A stretch of DNA of 64,000 bases from Bacteroidota bacterium (GCA_026708685.1 JAPOUL010000117.1:1-64000), one strand, 5' to 3'. Positions 54,995-64,000 are shown, counted from the stretch's first letter. The notes: a model not told the origin generated them from the sequence alone. Program-made: numbers and translations.

Positions 54995-55459
54995 ATGGAC
55001 TCATTACCGCCTAAGGTGGCTCTTATCCAGAAAACTCTGCATACATTGGGAGTAGATTTTGAAGTGAGACAGCTGGATCAATCTACGCGTACTGCAAAAG
55101 AAGCATCCGAAGCATTGGGATGTACGATTGACCAGATTGTAAAATCCTTGGTATTTTGTGCTGGGCAAGCCCCCATTCTTGTTTTAGTGAGCGGCAGTCA
55201 TCGGGTCAACGAAACGCTCTTGTCACAAAGGATCGGCCGTTCCGTGACCCCGGCTAGTGCTGATTTTGTGCGTCAGCATACTGGATTTAGTATAGGCGGA
55301 GTGGCTCCCTTAGGCCATCCAACTCCGATTCCTACGTATGTGGACGAAGGCTTGATGAAGTATGAACAGGTATGGGCAGCTGCTGGAGGTCCCTTTGCTG
55401 TTTTTGGATGTACTCCCGCATTCCTGTGCACCTTGGGACAAGTGGTAAAAGTCACTTAG
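54995..55459 (+). CDS. YbaK/EbsC-family aminoacyl-tRNA deacylase
   Basis: A 154-residue protein of the YbaK/ProX editing family, which removes wrongly attached amino acids (for example Cys or Ala from tRNA-Pro). Family blocks: ARTAKEASEALGC-like RTAKEASEALGCTIDQIVKSL with the conserved Lys, VLVSGSHRVN, and GFSIGGVAPLGHP. Length is typical. It ends in a 4-bp overlap with the convergent coaX gene. Confidence 0.93.
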   Translation: MDSLPPKVALIQKTLHTLGVDFEVRQLDQSTRTAKEASEALGCTIDQIVKSLVFCAGQAPILVLVSGSHRVNETLLSQRIGRSVTPASADFVRQHTGFSIGGVAPLGHPTPIPTYVDEGLMKYEQVWAAAGGPFAVFGCTPAFLCTLGQVVKVT

Positions 55460-56211
55460 GTTGGGTTAAGTTCCATGATCACCCTTAGCCCATCTAAAAC
55501 GAGATGACGGAGAGTCTCATGACGGGGTAATTGACTGGTGAGTAGTGGTGCCCACCCACCCGTCAGGATAATGTCAGTGGGTTCTTCATACGTCTGTTTT
55601 ATGCGTCTCACGACTCCGTTGACTCCATCAATCATGCCGTAGATCAGACCATGCTGGAGCGCAGTGATCGTGGAAAGTCCAATCGTTCCATGTGGTAGCT
55701 GCAAATCGACTTCGGGCAAATTGGATGTATGATTGGACAGAGCATGACCAGACAGTTTTGGTCCCGGCATGATGACCCCACCAATAAAGGTTCCATCTCT
55801 ACTGACAAGATCCACCGTAATCGCGGAACCAGCATCAATAACAATCATGGCTTTTTTGCTAGATGACCATGCTCCACTTGCAGCTGCAATACGATCAAGA
55901 CCTAAACTTTCAATGGGGTCGTAACTGATGCGTATCGGCAAGAACGAATCACTGGTGAGTTCAAAGATTGGAACGTCTGTAAACAATTGAATGTCTGCAA
56001 TCATACGATGAGTACGTTCAGGAACCACACTACATAGACCAATTCTGTCAAACGGTGTCTTTGAGTTCCATGCAGAGATTCGTTCAAGGACATCATTCAT
56101 GGATGGAGTGAATAAGCGTTTCTGAAGCTCGTTTCCAAAATAAAGTCCAATTTTGATGGTGCTGTTACCAATGTCAATGGTCAGCCACACGGAGTGAGAG
56201 GTTGCCGGCAT
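55456..56211 (-). CDS. coaX: Type III pantothenate kinase
   Basis: CoaX phosphorylates pantothenate in the first step of coenzyme A synthesis. The 251-residue protein has the ASKHA-fold motifs LTIDIGNSTIKIG near the N terminus, SLGLDRIAAASGAW, and VIDAGSAITVDLV with the second phosphate loop, plus the GGVIMPG block. It overlaps the 3' end of birA by 38 bp; birA-coaX neighbours are common in bacteria, and the two are likely co-translated. Confidence 0.95.
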   Translation of the reverse strand: MPATSHSVWLTIDIGNSTIKIGLYFGNELQKRLFTPSMNDVLERISAWNSKTPFDRIGLCSVVPERTHRMIADIQLFTDVPIFELTSDSFLPIRISYDPIESLGLDRIAAASGAWSSSKKAMIVIDAGSAITVDLVSRDGTFIGGVIMPGPKLSGHALSNHTSNLPEVDLQLPHGTIGLSTITALQHGLIYGMIDGVNGVVRRIKQTYEEPTDIILTGGWAPLLTSQLPRHETLRHLVLDGLRVIMELNPT

Positions 56212-56953
56212 AAATAATTTGTGGTCCAGAGGTTGTATGTATCGTTAGAGCACCTGAATCGTCAATTCCAGTCAGTATACCCTCTACAGGATGATTCATT
56301 CCATCAATCGTACAGTTCTGTCCAATCCAAACGAGTTTTTCAGTATACAACTGGCGAATCATCCAAGGTGAATGCCTCAGTAGATCAAGAGTTTTTTCAA
56401 GGTGTAAGAGTACGGATGCCATCAAAGATGCCCGGTCCATCTGCTGACCAGTCGATAATAGAATGGATGTAGCAAGGGACTCCAAATCTTTTGGAAAGTC
56501 GGTCTGATTCACATTCACTCCAATTCCCAAGATGATCTGATCCGTGGGTGGGCTCATGACTTGGAGTAAGATACCAGAGATCTTTTGGTCATTCAGTAGA
56601 ATATCATTGGGCCATTTGAACTGGAGTGCATGTGGACAAACGGCCGCTTCAATGGCATCAGCAACTCCCAAACAAGTAGCAAGAGGGAGCAGGCCGATAT
56701 TTTGATCTTCACACGGCTTGTCAATAATGATGCTGAAGGTCAAGTTCAATCCTGCATCTGAAATCCATGTTCTTCCTCGACGACCATATCCTTCGGTTTG
56801 ATCATCTGCTATGAATACAGTCCCATGTTCAGCACCATTCTGAACGGCCTCTAGGGCTAAATGGTTGGTTGAAGACACCTGCTTCTGGTAGTAAAGTGGG
56901 TATCCAAGGGCCTTGGTCGTCAACTGAGCACTAACCTGATGACCGAAGGGCAT
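56174..56953 (-). CDS. birA: Biotin-[acetyl-CoA-carboxylase] ligase
   Basis: The ligase attaches biotin to the carrier domain of acetyl-CoA carboxylase. The 259-residue protein has the catalytic GYGRRGRTWIS loop, KWPNDILLNDQKISGILL, and GIGVNVNQ, followed by the C-terminal SH3-like domain. It lacks the N-terminal DNA-binding domain of E. coli BirA, so it is an enzyme only. The start MPFGHQVSAQL overlaps the upstream lipoprotein gene by 23 bp; an ATG six codons earlier is possible. Confidence 0.93.
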   Translation of the reverse strand: MPFGHQVSAQLTTKALGYPLYYQKQVSSTNHLALEAVQNGAEHGTVFIADDQTEGYGRRGRTWISDAGLNLTFSIIIDKPCEDQNIGLLPLATCLGVADAIEAAVCPHALQFKWPNDILLNDQKISGILLQVMSPPTDQIILGIGVNVNQTDFPKDLESLATSILLSTGQQMDRASLMASVLLHLEKTLDLLRHSPWMIRQLYTEKLVWIGQNCTIDGMNHPVEGILTGIDDSGALTIHTTSGPQIIYAGNLSLRVADH

Positions 56954-57665
56954 AATTGTAGAAGGTGACATGGCGACCGTAGGTCTCCAGTTTTCCGAAG
57001 GGAAGTTGTAAAGACACATTCATACTCACTCGATAGGGTACCCAAACCGTTCCAACGGGGCGAAGCTGAATCTGATAGGAGGATTGTTCCTTTGTTAAGA
57101 TTGTGCTGTGAAAACTTTGATAACGCACATGCACCAGTTGATTGGTAGCCCTGTCGTAGATATACGTTGCAGTGATGAGGTCCTGATCACTGCCAAGTCT
57201 ACTGACAATCTTGATTTTGGTCGCAGGAAGTGACCAGTAACTGGTATCGGATGTTATCTCATAGATGAAATCATCTTTGAAACGCTCCAATAGATAGGGA
57301 GCATCCTCGGGCAAGATGGCACGAATGATATCGGAAAGGCTATCTGAGGCAATAGAGCCAGTGATGAGGAATGGATTCCCCGTAGTATCCATCCGAACGA
57401 GATTTGTAGAGGATAGGTAGTGATTGGATCCAATCGTCTCCGTAAATTCATAACGAGAATAGGACCAGTCCATAAGGCGGTCAAATGCACGGAAAATTTG
57501 CTTATCCTGATGCAAGATCTCAATAGCACGATTCGCTGATTCTTGCTCAGTAGTAGATGGTGGAGAGACAGTAGAAGAGCATGAAACCCAAAAAAGTACA
57601 AGCGGGATCACACCATAGAAGACAAGATGTGCTCTACTCTGGAGAAACGATATTCCTGGCTTCAT
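56931..57665 (-). CDS. Putative DUF4292-like lipoprotein
   Basis: A 244-residue lipoprotein (LVLFWVSCSS, Cys as lipid site) with a mostly beta-strand body (YEITSDTSYWSLPATKIKI, YIYDRATNQLVHVRYQSF, VPYRVSMNVSL), like the LolA/LolB-type fold of DUF4292 and related outer-membrane lipoproteins of Bacteroidota. The match is by pattern only. It overlaps birA by 23 bp. A 28-bp palindrome lies between it and the divergent fabI gene. Confidence 0.7.
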   Translation of the reverse strand: MKPGISFLQSRAHLVFYGVIPLVLFWVSCSSTVSPPSTTEQESANRAIEILHQDKQIFRAFDRLMDWSYSRYEFTETIGSNHYLSSTNLVRMDTTGNPFLITGSIASDSLSDIIRAILPEDAPYLLERFKDDFIYEITSDTSYWSLPATKIKIVSRLGSDQDLITATYIYDRATNQLVHVRYQSFHSTILTKEQSSYQIQLRPVGTVWVPYRVSMNVSLQLPFGKLETYGRHVTFYNYALRSSG

Positions 57666-58000
57666 TCGCAAAGGATAGATCAGCACCTACCTATCTGAAA
57701 GGACAACATTCCAACACGACAGACCAAGAACATAGAACCAAGTACACTCAAAATAGACAGGATCTGAACCAGTAAACGAGATACGCATCATTTTGATGCC
57801 AAGACCATCCAAGAAGAACCTGGACCCTACTTGGCAACGATTGGCATTTTCGGAGGCCAGTGGTTGGAAAGATGCTTGAATGTTCACTGGATCCAGTGAA
57901 CATTCTTCAAAGTTCGGACTTAAATGCCCCAATACATTCCTATAAGATTTCTCCCATCTGAGAATTTGGATACTCAACTATTTTATCGTAACACATTGAT
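57666..58000. other. Divergent promoter region, lipoprotein and fabI
   Basis: This 335-bp gap must hold promoters for both divergent genes. The main feature is the perfect palindrome at 57878-57905. No gene is supported. Confidence 0.5.
57878..57905. promoter_or_regulatory. 28-bp perfect palindrome, candidate operator
   Basis: GAATGTTCACTGGA followed directly by its complement forms a 28-bp perfect palindrome centred on GGATCC, about 95 bp before fabI. Its symmetry suits a dimeric repressor such as a TetR- or FadR-like regulator of lipid genes. It could also fold as a hairpin in either transcript. Confidence 0.5.
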
Positions 58001-58840
58001 ATGGATCACTCTGGATTATTACACCAGAAGAAAGGGATAATTTTTGGTGCATTGAATGAGACCAGTATTGCATGGGCCATTGCAAAATCTGCTCACCGAG
58101 AAGGTGCTCAGTTCGCACTTTCCAATGCTCCCGTTGCCAAACGATTAGGATCGCTTGAATCCCTCGCTAAGCAGGTGGGAAGTCCTGTTTATTGGGCAGA
58201 TGCCACCAGCAATGATGATCTGAAAGTGCTTTTTGAAGATCTCAAAAAGGAGTATGGAAAAATTGATTTCATTGTTCATGCGATTGGAATGGGCATCAAT
58301 GTTCGCAAACGCCGAACGTATGATCAGTTAAATCATCAGTGGTACGCTAAGTCTTTGGACATCTCAGCCATCAGTCTGCACAGGATTGTCCAACTGGCGA
58401 TGGAGAGCGAAGCGATGAACCCGGGAGGATCTATTTTGACCATCTCCTATATCGGGGCACAGCGATCGTTTTCCCATTATTCCGAAATGGGAGATGCCAA
58501 GGCTCTCCTGGAAAGTATTGTCCGCACTTGGGGACCACATCTCGGCAAAGTGGGCATTCGTATCAATTCAATCTCACAAAGCCCCACTCGTACAACGGCT
58601 GGACAAGGGATCTCAGGATTTGATGCTATGTTTGAATTCGGCGAAAAAATGTCTCCACTTGGAAATGCTGATGCCGACAGCTGTGGTGATTATGCAGTGA
58701 CACTATTGAGTGATCTGACCCGAATGGTTACCATGCAGACGCTCTATCATGATGGAGGCTTTAGTAGCATGGGAATTGGTGACGGGATGATTGAACCCTT
58801 GATGGAGATGGCTCAGCAACACTCCTCTGATTTGGATTGA
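58001..58840 (+). CDS. fabI: Enoyl-[acyl-carrier-protein] reductase FabI
   Basis: FabI reduces the trans-2 double bond of enoyl-ACP with NADH, closing each round of fatty-acid elongation. The 279-residue SDR protein has the N-terminal GIIFGALNETSIAWAIAK, the catalytic Tyr/Lys in HYSEMGDAKALLES (Y-x6-K, the FabI spacing), and INSISQSPTRTTAG. Relatives have V-A-S/N at the nucleotide loop where this has ALNE, and a C-terminal extension of ~20 residues. It is followed after 7 bp by the L,D-transpeptidase gene. Confidence 0.93.
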   Translation: MDHSGLLHQKKGIIFGALNETSIAWAIAKSAHREGAQFALSNAPVAKRLGSLESLAKQVGSPVYWADATSNDDLKVLFEDLKKEYGKIDFIVHAIGMGINVRKRRTYDQLNHQWYAKSLDISAISLHRIVQLAMESEAMNPGGSILTISYIGAQRSFSHYSEMGDAKALLESIVRTWGPHLGKVGIRINSISQSPTRTTAGQGISGFDAMFEFGEKMSPLGNADADSCGDYAVTLLSDLTRMVTMQTLYHDGGFSSMGIGDGMIEPLMEMAQQHSSDLD

Positions 58841-58847
58841 TCATACC

Positions 58848-59597
58848 ATGAGACGGTTTGTCATTCTTCTGGGGATCATGATGGTTTTGACTGCAACCGC
58901 TTCCAATGCAGTTCAGACAGACATAGATTCTGTAGATGAGTTGTTTTATGTGACCAGTAAATCGGCCAGACTCTATCGTGATTCCGTACAAACCCAGCCG
59001 TATGTCCGCCTCCATTATCGCGAGCCTGTTTCTCTTTTGAAAAGGGAAGGCAAGATCAAGAAAGTTCGTACAATGGATGGAGCCACTGGATATGTGAAAG
59101 CCGATCAACTTTCCAATATCTGGATTCATGTATCCAAGCGGCGAAAGCTTCTTGTTTTGTACCGAGGGATGGAAGTGATCTCAACATTCAATGCGGATTT
59201 TGGATACAATGGGGTTTCAGATAAGGTCGTTCGGGGTTCGGATGCCCGGCCGGATCACTGGCGTACGCCCGAAGGTGTATTTTATGTGGTGAAGAAAAAT
59301 CCTTACAGTCAATTCTATCGTGCATTCCTGTTGAATTACCCCAATGAGGAAGATGCCAAGCGAGGACTGCACGAAGGACTGATCAGCCGAAGCGAATACA
59401 ATGCGATCATATTGGCTGAAAAACGGGGATTGCCTCCCCCTATGCAGACCTCGCTGGGCGGACTCATAGAGATTCATGGCAATGGAACGGGGGCTTCATC
59501 CAACTGGACGGAAGGATGCGTCGCCGTTCGTGATGCTGATATGGACTTCATGTGGTCTTATGTTCAGGAAGGCACGCCAGTTGTGATTGAGAAATAA
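58848..59597 (+). CDS. L,D-transpeptidase (YkuD) with SH3-like domain
   Basis: A 249-residue exported protein (signal peptide ending TASNAV) that has an SH3-like domain (SARLYRDSV, VRTMDGATGYVKADQL) and then a YkuD catalytic domain. The active-site pattern IEIHGNGTG followed by SNWTEGCVAVRDADMD holds the His and the catalytic Cys. Such enzymes make 3-3 cross-links in peptidoglycan or attach lipoproteins to it. It is in an operon with fabI (7-bp spacing), linking membrane-lipid and wall synthesis. Confidence 0.92.
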   Translation: MRRFVILLGIMMVLTATASNAVQTDIDSVDELFYVTSKSARLYRDSVQTQPYVRLHYREPVSLLKREGKIKKVRTMDGATGYVKADQLSNIWIHVSKRRKLLVLYRGMEVISTFNADFGYNGVSDKVVRGSDARPDHWRTPEGVFYVVKKNPYSQFYRAFLLNYPNEEDAKRGLHEGLISRSEYNAIILAEKRGLPPPMQTSLGGLIEIHGNGTGASSNWTEGCVAVRDADMDFMWSYVQEGTPVVIEK

Positions 59598-60027
59598 AAA
59601 CGATCTTTCAATGTTGTTGCATCTGTTTCCACTGAGAAAGCCCTGATATCAATGTCTTAATGATGTATAGAGACGATTTGATGTCTATAGGTCTCGACAT
59701 AATTCCACGAACTCTCCGGTGAATTGAAGCGGGTTAGAGGATATGTCCTTGAAAATCAATCAACGCACTCATCAAACTTTTTTAGGCCATGATGGTATCC
59801 ACTGTGGTTCACCTGCAGGACGATCGGATGAGTGGAGTGACGATCCAACTCTGGGCATCTTCCAATGGTATGATCATCTCCATGAAGTTTGATATCTTGG
59901 AAACTTGGAGGTAGAATAGCTTCATCATCCTATGATCTGAATGTTGAACATTGATGGATTCCCTGCAACCGATTGAATCCTAATGTTTAGAAAGTGCGTA
60001 AAGTATTGTAAGCCACTATTTGAGAAA
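59598..60027. other. Intergenic region
   Basis: About 430 bp with no supported gene, repeat or clear terminator. It carries the promoter of the NfeD operon. The frame of the downstream gene extends to an earlier ATG (59983), which would add a short Cys-containing leader and is less likely. Confidence 0.45.
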
Positions 60028-61398
60028 ATGAAGAGACTATATTTATTGCTGATAGGACTTCTTTTGATCCCGGCCGCGTTTGCTCTTCAACGAGCACCCA
60101 AGCCACTGGAACTCAGTTCTGATACGACAGGGGGGCCTGTCTTTATCGTTCCGGTTGACGGGATGATTGATAACGGTCTGGCCCGCTATATTGAACGTGC
60201 CGTGAGTGATGCGACCACTCGAGGTGCTGTTCTCACCGTCTTTGAGATTGACACATTTGGTGGACTTGTGGATGCTGCTGACAAGATCCGAAAGACCCTA
60301 CTGGATGCTCAGATGCCTACGGTCGCATTTATCGACAAAAATGCTGCCTCGGCCGGAGCGTTAATTTCGTATGCAGCCGATCGAATTGTCATGGTGCCGG
60401 GTGCTTCCATTGGGGCAGCAACGGTCGTTGAAGGAGGCAGTGGGGATGAGGCACCTGATAAGTATCAGAGTTACATGCGCGGGTTGATGCGGGCAACCGC
60501 AGAGGCCAACGGTCGAGATCCTCAGATTGCTGAATCCATGGTTGATCCCACCCTTGAAGTTGAAGGGGTCTCCGAGAAAGGCAAGGTGTTAACCCTCAGT
60601 GCAACGGAGGCATTGGAGCTGGGGGTTGCCGATCAAATCCTTGAAACCACCGATGACGTGATTTCTGCATTTGGATTGGATACTCCTTCCCTGATCGCTC
60701 ACAGTGAAACGATGGCCGAGCGGGTCCTACGTTTCCTGGGCTCTCCCGTGGTTCAGTCCATCCTTATGTTGATGATGCTGGGCGGCCTCTATTTTGAACT
60801 TCAGACTCCTGGAGTTGGGTTTCCTGGGATCATTGCCCTTCTTGGGATTGCCCTGTTTTTTGCCCCGCACTATTTACTAGGCCTAGTTGAAGTATGGGAA
60901 ATTCTCCTCTTTGCCCTTGGCGTTGGACTGATCATACTTGAATTATTTCTTTTTGCCGGATTTGGGATTGCAGGAATCACTGGCCTTGTGCTGGTTGTTT
61001 TTTCCCTTGTTGCTGCATTGGTTGGGAATGTGGGATTCTCGTTTCCGCCTTTTGATGTAGTTATGCCCAGCGTCTACACCCTTGCCGTCACGCTCATCCT
61101 GTTGGTGATTGGCATGGCCATGACAGCCCGAATGTTTCCTGCCTTTTCCGCTTCAAATATATTGGTGCTATCTCCTGAACTCAAAAGCAGTGAAGGATAT
61201 ACATCGGCCTCAACGCATGATGAATACATCGGTTATGTAGGTCCGACACTCACGGATCTGCGCCCCTCAGGCTCCATGCTCATTCACCAAAAACGTGTGG
61301 ATGTCATTACATCGGGGGAGTATATTGATCGGGGGGTGGATGTTGAAGTCGTTCAGGTCAGTGGAACCCGAGTTGAAGTCAGAATTCACGAGGCCTAA
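60028..61398 (+). CDS. NfeD-family membrane-bound ClpP-class protease
   Basis: A 456-residue protein with a signal peptide (LLLIGLLLIPAAFA), an N-terminal ClpP/SppA-like protease domain, about four membrane segments and a C-terminal OB-like NfeD domain. The Ser nucleophile lies in NAASAGALISYAAD near residue 112, after the family's FEIDTFGGLVDAA. A nearby Lys (EKGKVLTLSATEAL) may serve as base. Homologues cleave stomatin-type partners and contribute to membrane quality control. I start at MKRLYLLLIG because the signal peptide begins there. A second NfeD gene follows one base after its stop. Confidence 0.92.
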   Translation: MKRLYLLLIGLLLIPAAFALQRAPKPLELSSDTTGGPVFIVPVDGMIDNGLARYIERAVSDATTRGAVLTVFEIDTFGGLVDAADKIRKTLLDAQMPTVAFIDKNAASAGALISYAADRIVMVPGASIGAATVVEGGSGDEAPDKYQSYMRGLMRATAEANGRDPQIAESMVDPTLEVEGVSEKGKVLTLSATEALELGVADQILETTDDVISAFGLDTPSLIAHSETMAERVLRFLGSPVVQSILMLMMLGGLYFELQTPGVGFPGIIALLGIALFFAPHYLLGLVEVWEILLFALGVGLIILELFLFAGFGIAGITGLVLVVFSLVAALVGNVGFSFPPFDVVMPSVYTLAVTLILLVIGMAMTARMFPAFSASNILVLSPELKSSEGYTSASTHDEYIGYVGPTLTDLRPSGSMLIHQKRVDVITSGEYIDRGVDVEVVQVSGTRVEVRIHEA

Positions 61399-61399
61399 C

Positions 61400-61882
61400 G
61401 TGGAAACACTCATTCCCATTGCCTGTATTTTAGCAGGGCTACTACTAATTACTGTGGAGGTCTACCTGATCCCTGGATTCAATGTCATTGGTATCCTGGG
61501 AACTCTCTTGATTGGTTTTGCAGTGGTCTACTCCTATTCTGAATCGGGGCTACTTGGAGGTACGATCGCCCTGTCATCTACCTTGGCTAGTATCGTTCTG
61601 CTTTTTATGATCCTGTGGAGATCAGGGGCATGGGATCGATTCATCCTATCAACGACATTGAAAACTGAAGCCGATGCAGCCAGTCGTCGCAGTGATGCAA
61701 GAGCTCAATACCTGGGTAAAACTGGCGTTGCGATTACTCCCCTGCGTCCAACGGGAATTGTACAGATTGAGGGAGAACGTATTGAGGTGTCAACCGAGGG
61801 GGAGTTTATTGCGGTGGGTAGCCAGATCCGTATTGTGGCCATGGATCGGCGCAGGTTTTTTGCGCGTCTTGAAACCGCGTAG
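61400..61882 (+). CDS. Short NfeD-family membrane protein
   Basis: A 160-residue protein with three N-terminal membrane segments (IACILAGLLLITVEVYLIPG, VIGILGTLLIGFAVVY, STLASIVLLFMILW) and a C-terminal OB-fold (LGKTGVAITPLRPTGIVQIE, RIRIVAMDRRR-like end). It lacks the protease domain. The start is GTG, one base after the stop of the long NfeD gene, so the pair is co-translated; the open frame reaches further upstream but lies inside that gene. Its stop is 8 bp from the convergent receptor gene. Confidence 0.88.
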   Translation: METLIPIACILAGLLLITVEVYLIPGFNVIGILGTLLIGFAVVYSYSESGLLGGTIALSSTLASIVLLFMILWRSGAWDRFILSTTLKTEADAASRRSDARAQYLGKTGVAITPLRPTGIVQIEGERIEVSTEGEFIAVGSQIRIVAMDRRRFFARLETA

Positions 61883-61890
61883 AGAGGGAG

Positions 61891-64000
61891 CTACCACTGA
61901 AGCTGTACAGACAGGGTGAGGCTTCGCCCGATCAAATAACTGGTCTCATCGGATAGAACCGTCCGATCAGATCCCCGCTCAGGCCGCTCCACCAAGTACT
62001 TATACGCTGGATTCTGCCGCCCTAACGCATTGAGAAGATCTAACCGAATCTGAAAAGTCCGGGCAAATGAATTACGGGCGATGACTGCAATCCCAATATC
62101 TAACTGGCTAAATGGAGCAAGGTGGTGTCCTGTGGCCGTAGGGTCGTCAAATGAATAGTCATCAAATTCCGCCGCATATTCAATGTCTGAACCCAGTAAG
62201 TCATAGTAGGCACGTTTATAGGCCCACTTGCGCCCCCAAGCCCCATGCCATCGGAACATGCCTTCAATCGCTGGTATCGGAGTCCACATGGCCTTGACCT
62301 GAAATTGTTGAGGAACATTCCAGGGAACCGGGAGCAGGGTAGGTTCCTGACCACGAAACGTATACTTCCTTGTGGATTCACTGCGTTCAAATCGCAGTGC
62401 GAAGTCCAAATGCTCGGTGAGGTAGCGAAGTTCAAGAGAAGTTCCATAGACGAGACCAGTGGTAGGGGTAACGAATTCATCAATCCGAGTAATTGAAGTA
62501 GAATCCACCTCCTGACTCCACAGATTTGAGTAGTCAATTTGGTTCAGATTGCGCTGGATTTTATGATAGTATTCCAGTCCGAACTGCCAGTGATTCCATA
62601 GCTGCGCAGACAGATCAATACTGTAATGATGAGAAAGTGGGGGAGATAGAGTGTCGTCTACGGGCAACCAGAATCGCGAGGAGGGGACGATACTGCTTGG
62701 GCTGATGGTTGCAATTTCAAACTGATTCAAAAATTGATGATAGACCCCGGTCGATAATCGGAGGGAGACACCATAGCCATCCTGATAAAGGGATCTCAGT
62801 AGAAGGGCAACTCGAGGTTCAGCATGCCAGTCGCGACTGATATCAAGCCATGTGAGGCGAAGCCCAGCAGTTATTTCGGCCCATGGTGTCGGATGAAACA
62901 CCTGCTGGAGGAATCCAGATGAGATCTGGGATTTTCGCTCATGGTCAAGGATCCGCGGGAAAACATGCAAAATTCGGAAGTGATGTTGAACCCAGGAAAG
63001 GTTTATCCCCGCCTGAAATTGCCCCCAGCCGTGGTTGTAGCGTACCGACAGATCAAGATCGTTATTGGAGAGACCATTTTCATCACTGGTTTCAATGGAG
63101 TTGTACCGATACAAGTTAAACGCAGCATGAACACTATTTTGACGGTCAAGTCCTCCATAGTTGTGAGAAAAATAGTATTCTCCTTTTCGCCAGGAAATGC
63201 GCCAACTCAACCGATCCGTGAGGGACTGATCAAAATACAATCGGATGCTCCGATTTGTCCATGAGTGACGATCGGGAGGAACGATGCGTGATTCGGAATT
63301 CAGAGGAGCGGTTCGTAGCCGTCCCTCAAATTCACTGTTACCCGAATAGATGGAGGCACCAATCTCATCTCCACCATCCAACTCCAGTTTTGCGGCAGCA
63401 TGAAGGTCATTGAAGCCTATATTCGGGAGGGTTGGTGCAGAAATGGGCTGCAGCCTGCTGACCAGATTATTGTAGCCTTGCTGAAATACACGCTTGAGAG
63501 GATAGATACTGGCCACCATCAGAAATTGATCGGGGCGATTCCATTCTCGCAGTAAATCATTCACGCTTTCGCTACGTAGACTGCTCCACCAGTGGTTCCA
63601 GATACTGGTTCTAAATGCCCCAACCATAGAAAGATGACTGCCTCCAAAATCCATCTTTGAAGTTGCCCGCGCGTTCAGAGAAATGGGATCTAATTGAACC
63701 TCCAAGGCCTTGTCGGAGGTTATGGAGTGTTCAGCACTGATGATGCCAGCGAGATAGCTTCCATGTTCAGCATGAAAGCCAGCTTTTCTGACGGTTACCG
63801 TTTCAATGGCCAGAGGGTTAAAGATTCCAAATAAACCGAGATGTATCGGTTCATAGACGATACTGCCATCCAGCGTAAACTGATGCTCACCGAGTCCACT
63901 GCCCTGGATGTGAATGTCACTGGTACTGACATCAATATAGAGGCCTGCAATATCGGACAGATTACGTACAACATCTGGGGTACCAAGGCCAATCACCTGC
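61891..64000 (-). CDS. TonB-dependent receptor, N terminus outside the window
   Basis: At least 703 codons of an outer-membrane receptor; the frame is still open at the window edge, so signal peptide and TonB box are missing here. The visible plug domain includes VVRNLSDIAGLYIDV, IHIQGSGLGEHQFTLDGS and VTVRKAGFHAEHGSYLAG. The barrel follows, ending in SLTLSVQLQW with a terminal aromatic residue. No SusD-like partner lies downstream. Substrate unknown. The 3' end lies 8 bp from the convergent NfeD gene. Confidence 0.9.
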   Translation of the reverse strand, partial: QVIGLGTPDVVRNLSDIAGLYIDVSTSDIHIQGSGLGEHQFTLDGSIVYEPIHLGLFGIFNPLAIETVTVRKAGFHAEHGSYLAGIISAEHSITSDKALEVQLDPISLNARATSKMDFGGSHLSMVGAFRTSIWNHWWSSLRSESVNDLLREWNRPDQFLMVASIYPLKRVFQQGYNNLVSRLQPISAPTLPNIGFNDLHAAAKLELDGGDEIGASIYSGNSEFEGRLRTAPLNSESRIVPPDRHSWTNRSIRLYFDQSLTDRLSWRISWRKGEYYFSHNYGGLDRQNSVHAAFNLYRYNSIETSDENGLSNNDLDLSVRYNHGWGQFQAGINLSWVQHHFRILHVFPRILDHERKSQISSGFLQQVFHPTPWAEITAGLRLTWLDISRDWHAEPRVALLLRSLYQDGYGVSLRLSTGVYHQFLNQFEIATISPSSIVPSSRFWLPVDDTLSPPLSHHYSIDLSAQLWNHWQFGLEYYHKIQRNLNQIDYSNLWSQEVDSTSITRIDEFVTPTTGLVYGTSLELRYLTEHLDFALRFERSESTRKYTFRGQEPTLLPVPWNVPQQFQVKAMWTPIPAIEGMFRWHGAWGRKWAYKRAYYDLLGSDIEYAAEFDDYSFDDPTATGHHLAPFSQLDIGIAVIARNSFARTFQIRLDLLNALGRQNPAYKYLVERPERGSDRTVLSDETSYLIGRSLTLSVQLQW

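Overview
The window is 64 kb of a mid-GC bacterial chromosome that looks like a marine-type member of the Bacteroidota/Rhodothermota (Rhodothermia-like). Reasons: a C-terminal type IX secretion (T9SS) sorting domain, a BtuB receptor paired with a surface beta-propeller, three TonB-dependent receptors, a sortilin/VPS10-type Asp-box protein, separate secD and secF, and start codons that mostly lack a Shine-Dalgarno sequence. The assignment is inference from gene content; there is no rRNA here.

Layout. 0.2-6.2 kb (+): secD-secF, a STAS anti-anti-sigma factor, purA and an orphan sensor kinase. 6.3-9.2 kb (-): a TonB receptor and a SAM-hydrolase family enzyme. 9.5-10.2 kb: thymidylate kinase. 10.2-12.8 kb is an accessory island with a Panacea-domain protein, an antitoxin/Doc pair whose doc start codon appears lost, and three copies of a ~98-bp MITE-like repeat. 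13.2-17.9 kb: the VPS10-like protein, an M23 peptidase and a PduO cobalamin adenosyltransferase. 18.1-25.6 kb: a 2507-residue Calx-beta autotransporter-like surface protein with a 12-bp G tract just upstream. 26-29 kb: a BtuD/FecE-type ATPase, a lipoprotein with a PAP2 phosphatase, and a Sua5-type enzyme. tRNA-Phe and tRNA-Asp follow, with a terminator that overlaps a voltage-gated channel gene. 30.6-34.1 kb: a cobalamin riboswitch controlling btuB and a BtuG-like propeller. 34.7-40.6 kb: metabolic genes (oxidoreductase, lactonase-like hydrolase, nucleotide phosphodiesterase, dus, DUF445). 40.6-43.7 kb (-): mlaE-mlaF-mlaD with an HD protein. 43.8-48.2 kb (+): radA, then an ECF sigma factor operon with two secreted coiled-coil proteins.

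48.2-50.6 kb is a second accessory island with three more copies of the repeat, a duplicated small gene (one copy frameshifted) and an FRG-domain protein. 50.9-54.4 kb carries an acyl-CoA ligase of MenE type and, convergently, a GPP34-cytochrome P450 fusion. 55-57.7 kb: ybaK-like gene, coaX, birA and a lipoprotein. 58-61.9 kb (+): fabI with an L,D-transpeptidase, then two NfeD-family genes. The last 2.1 kb is a TonB receptor cut by the window edge.

Themes. Vitamin B12 recurs (riboswitch, BtuB, propeller, adenosyltransferase, perhaps the orphan ATPase). Envelope biology dominates (SecDF, Mla, autotransporter, peptidases, lipoproteins). The most unusual items are the GPP34-P450 fusion, the dispersed MITE family with 4-bp target duplications, the BtuG-like protein with a T9SS tail, the G tract upstream of the giant surface protein, and the decayed toxin and FRG loci.
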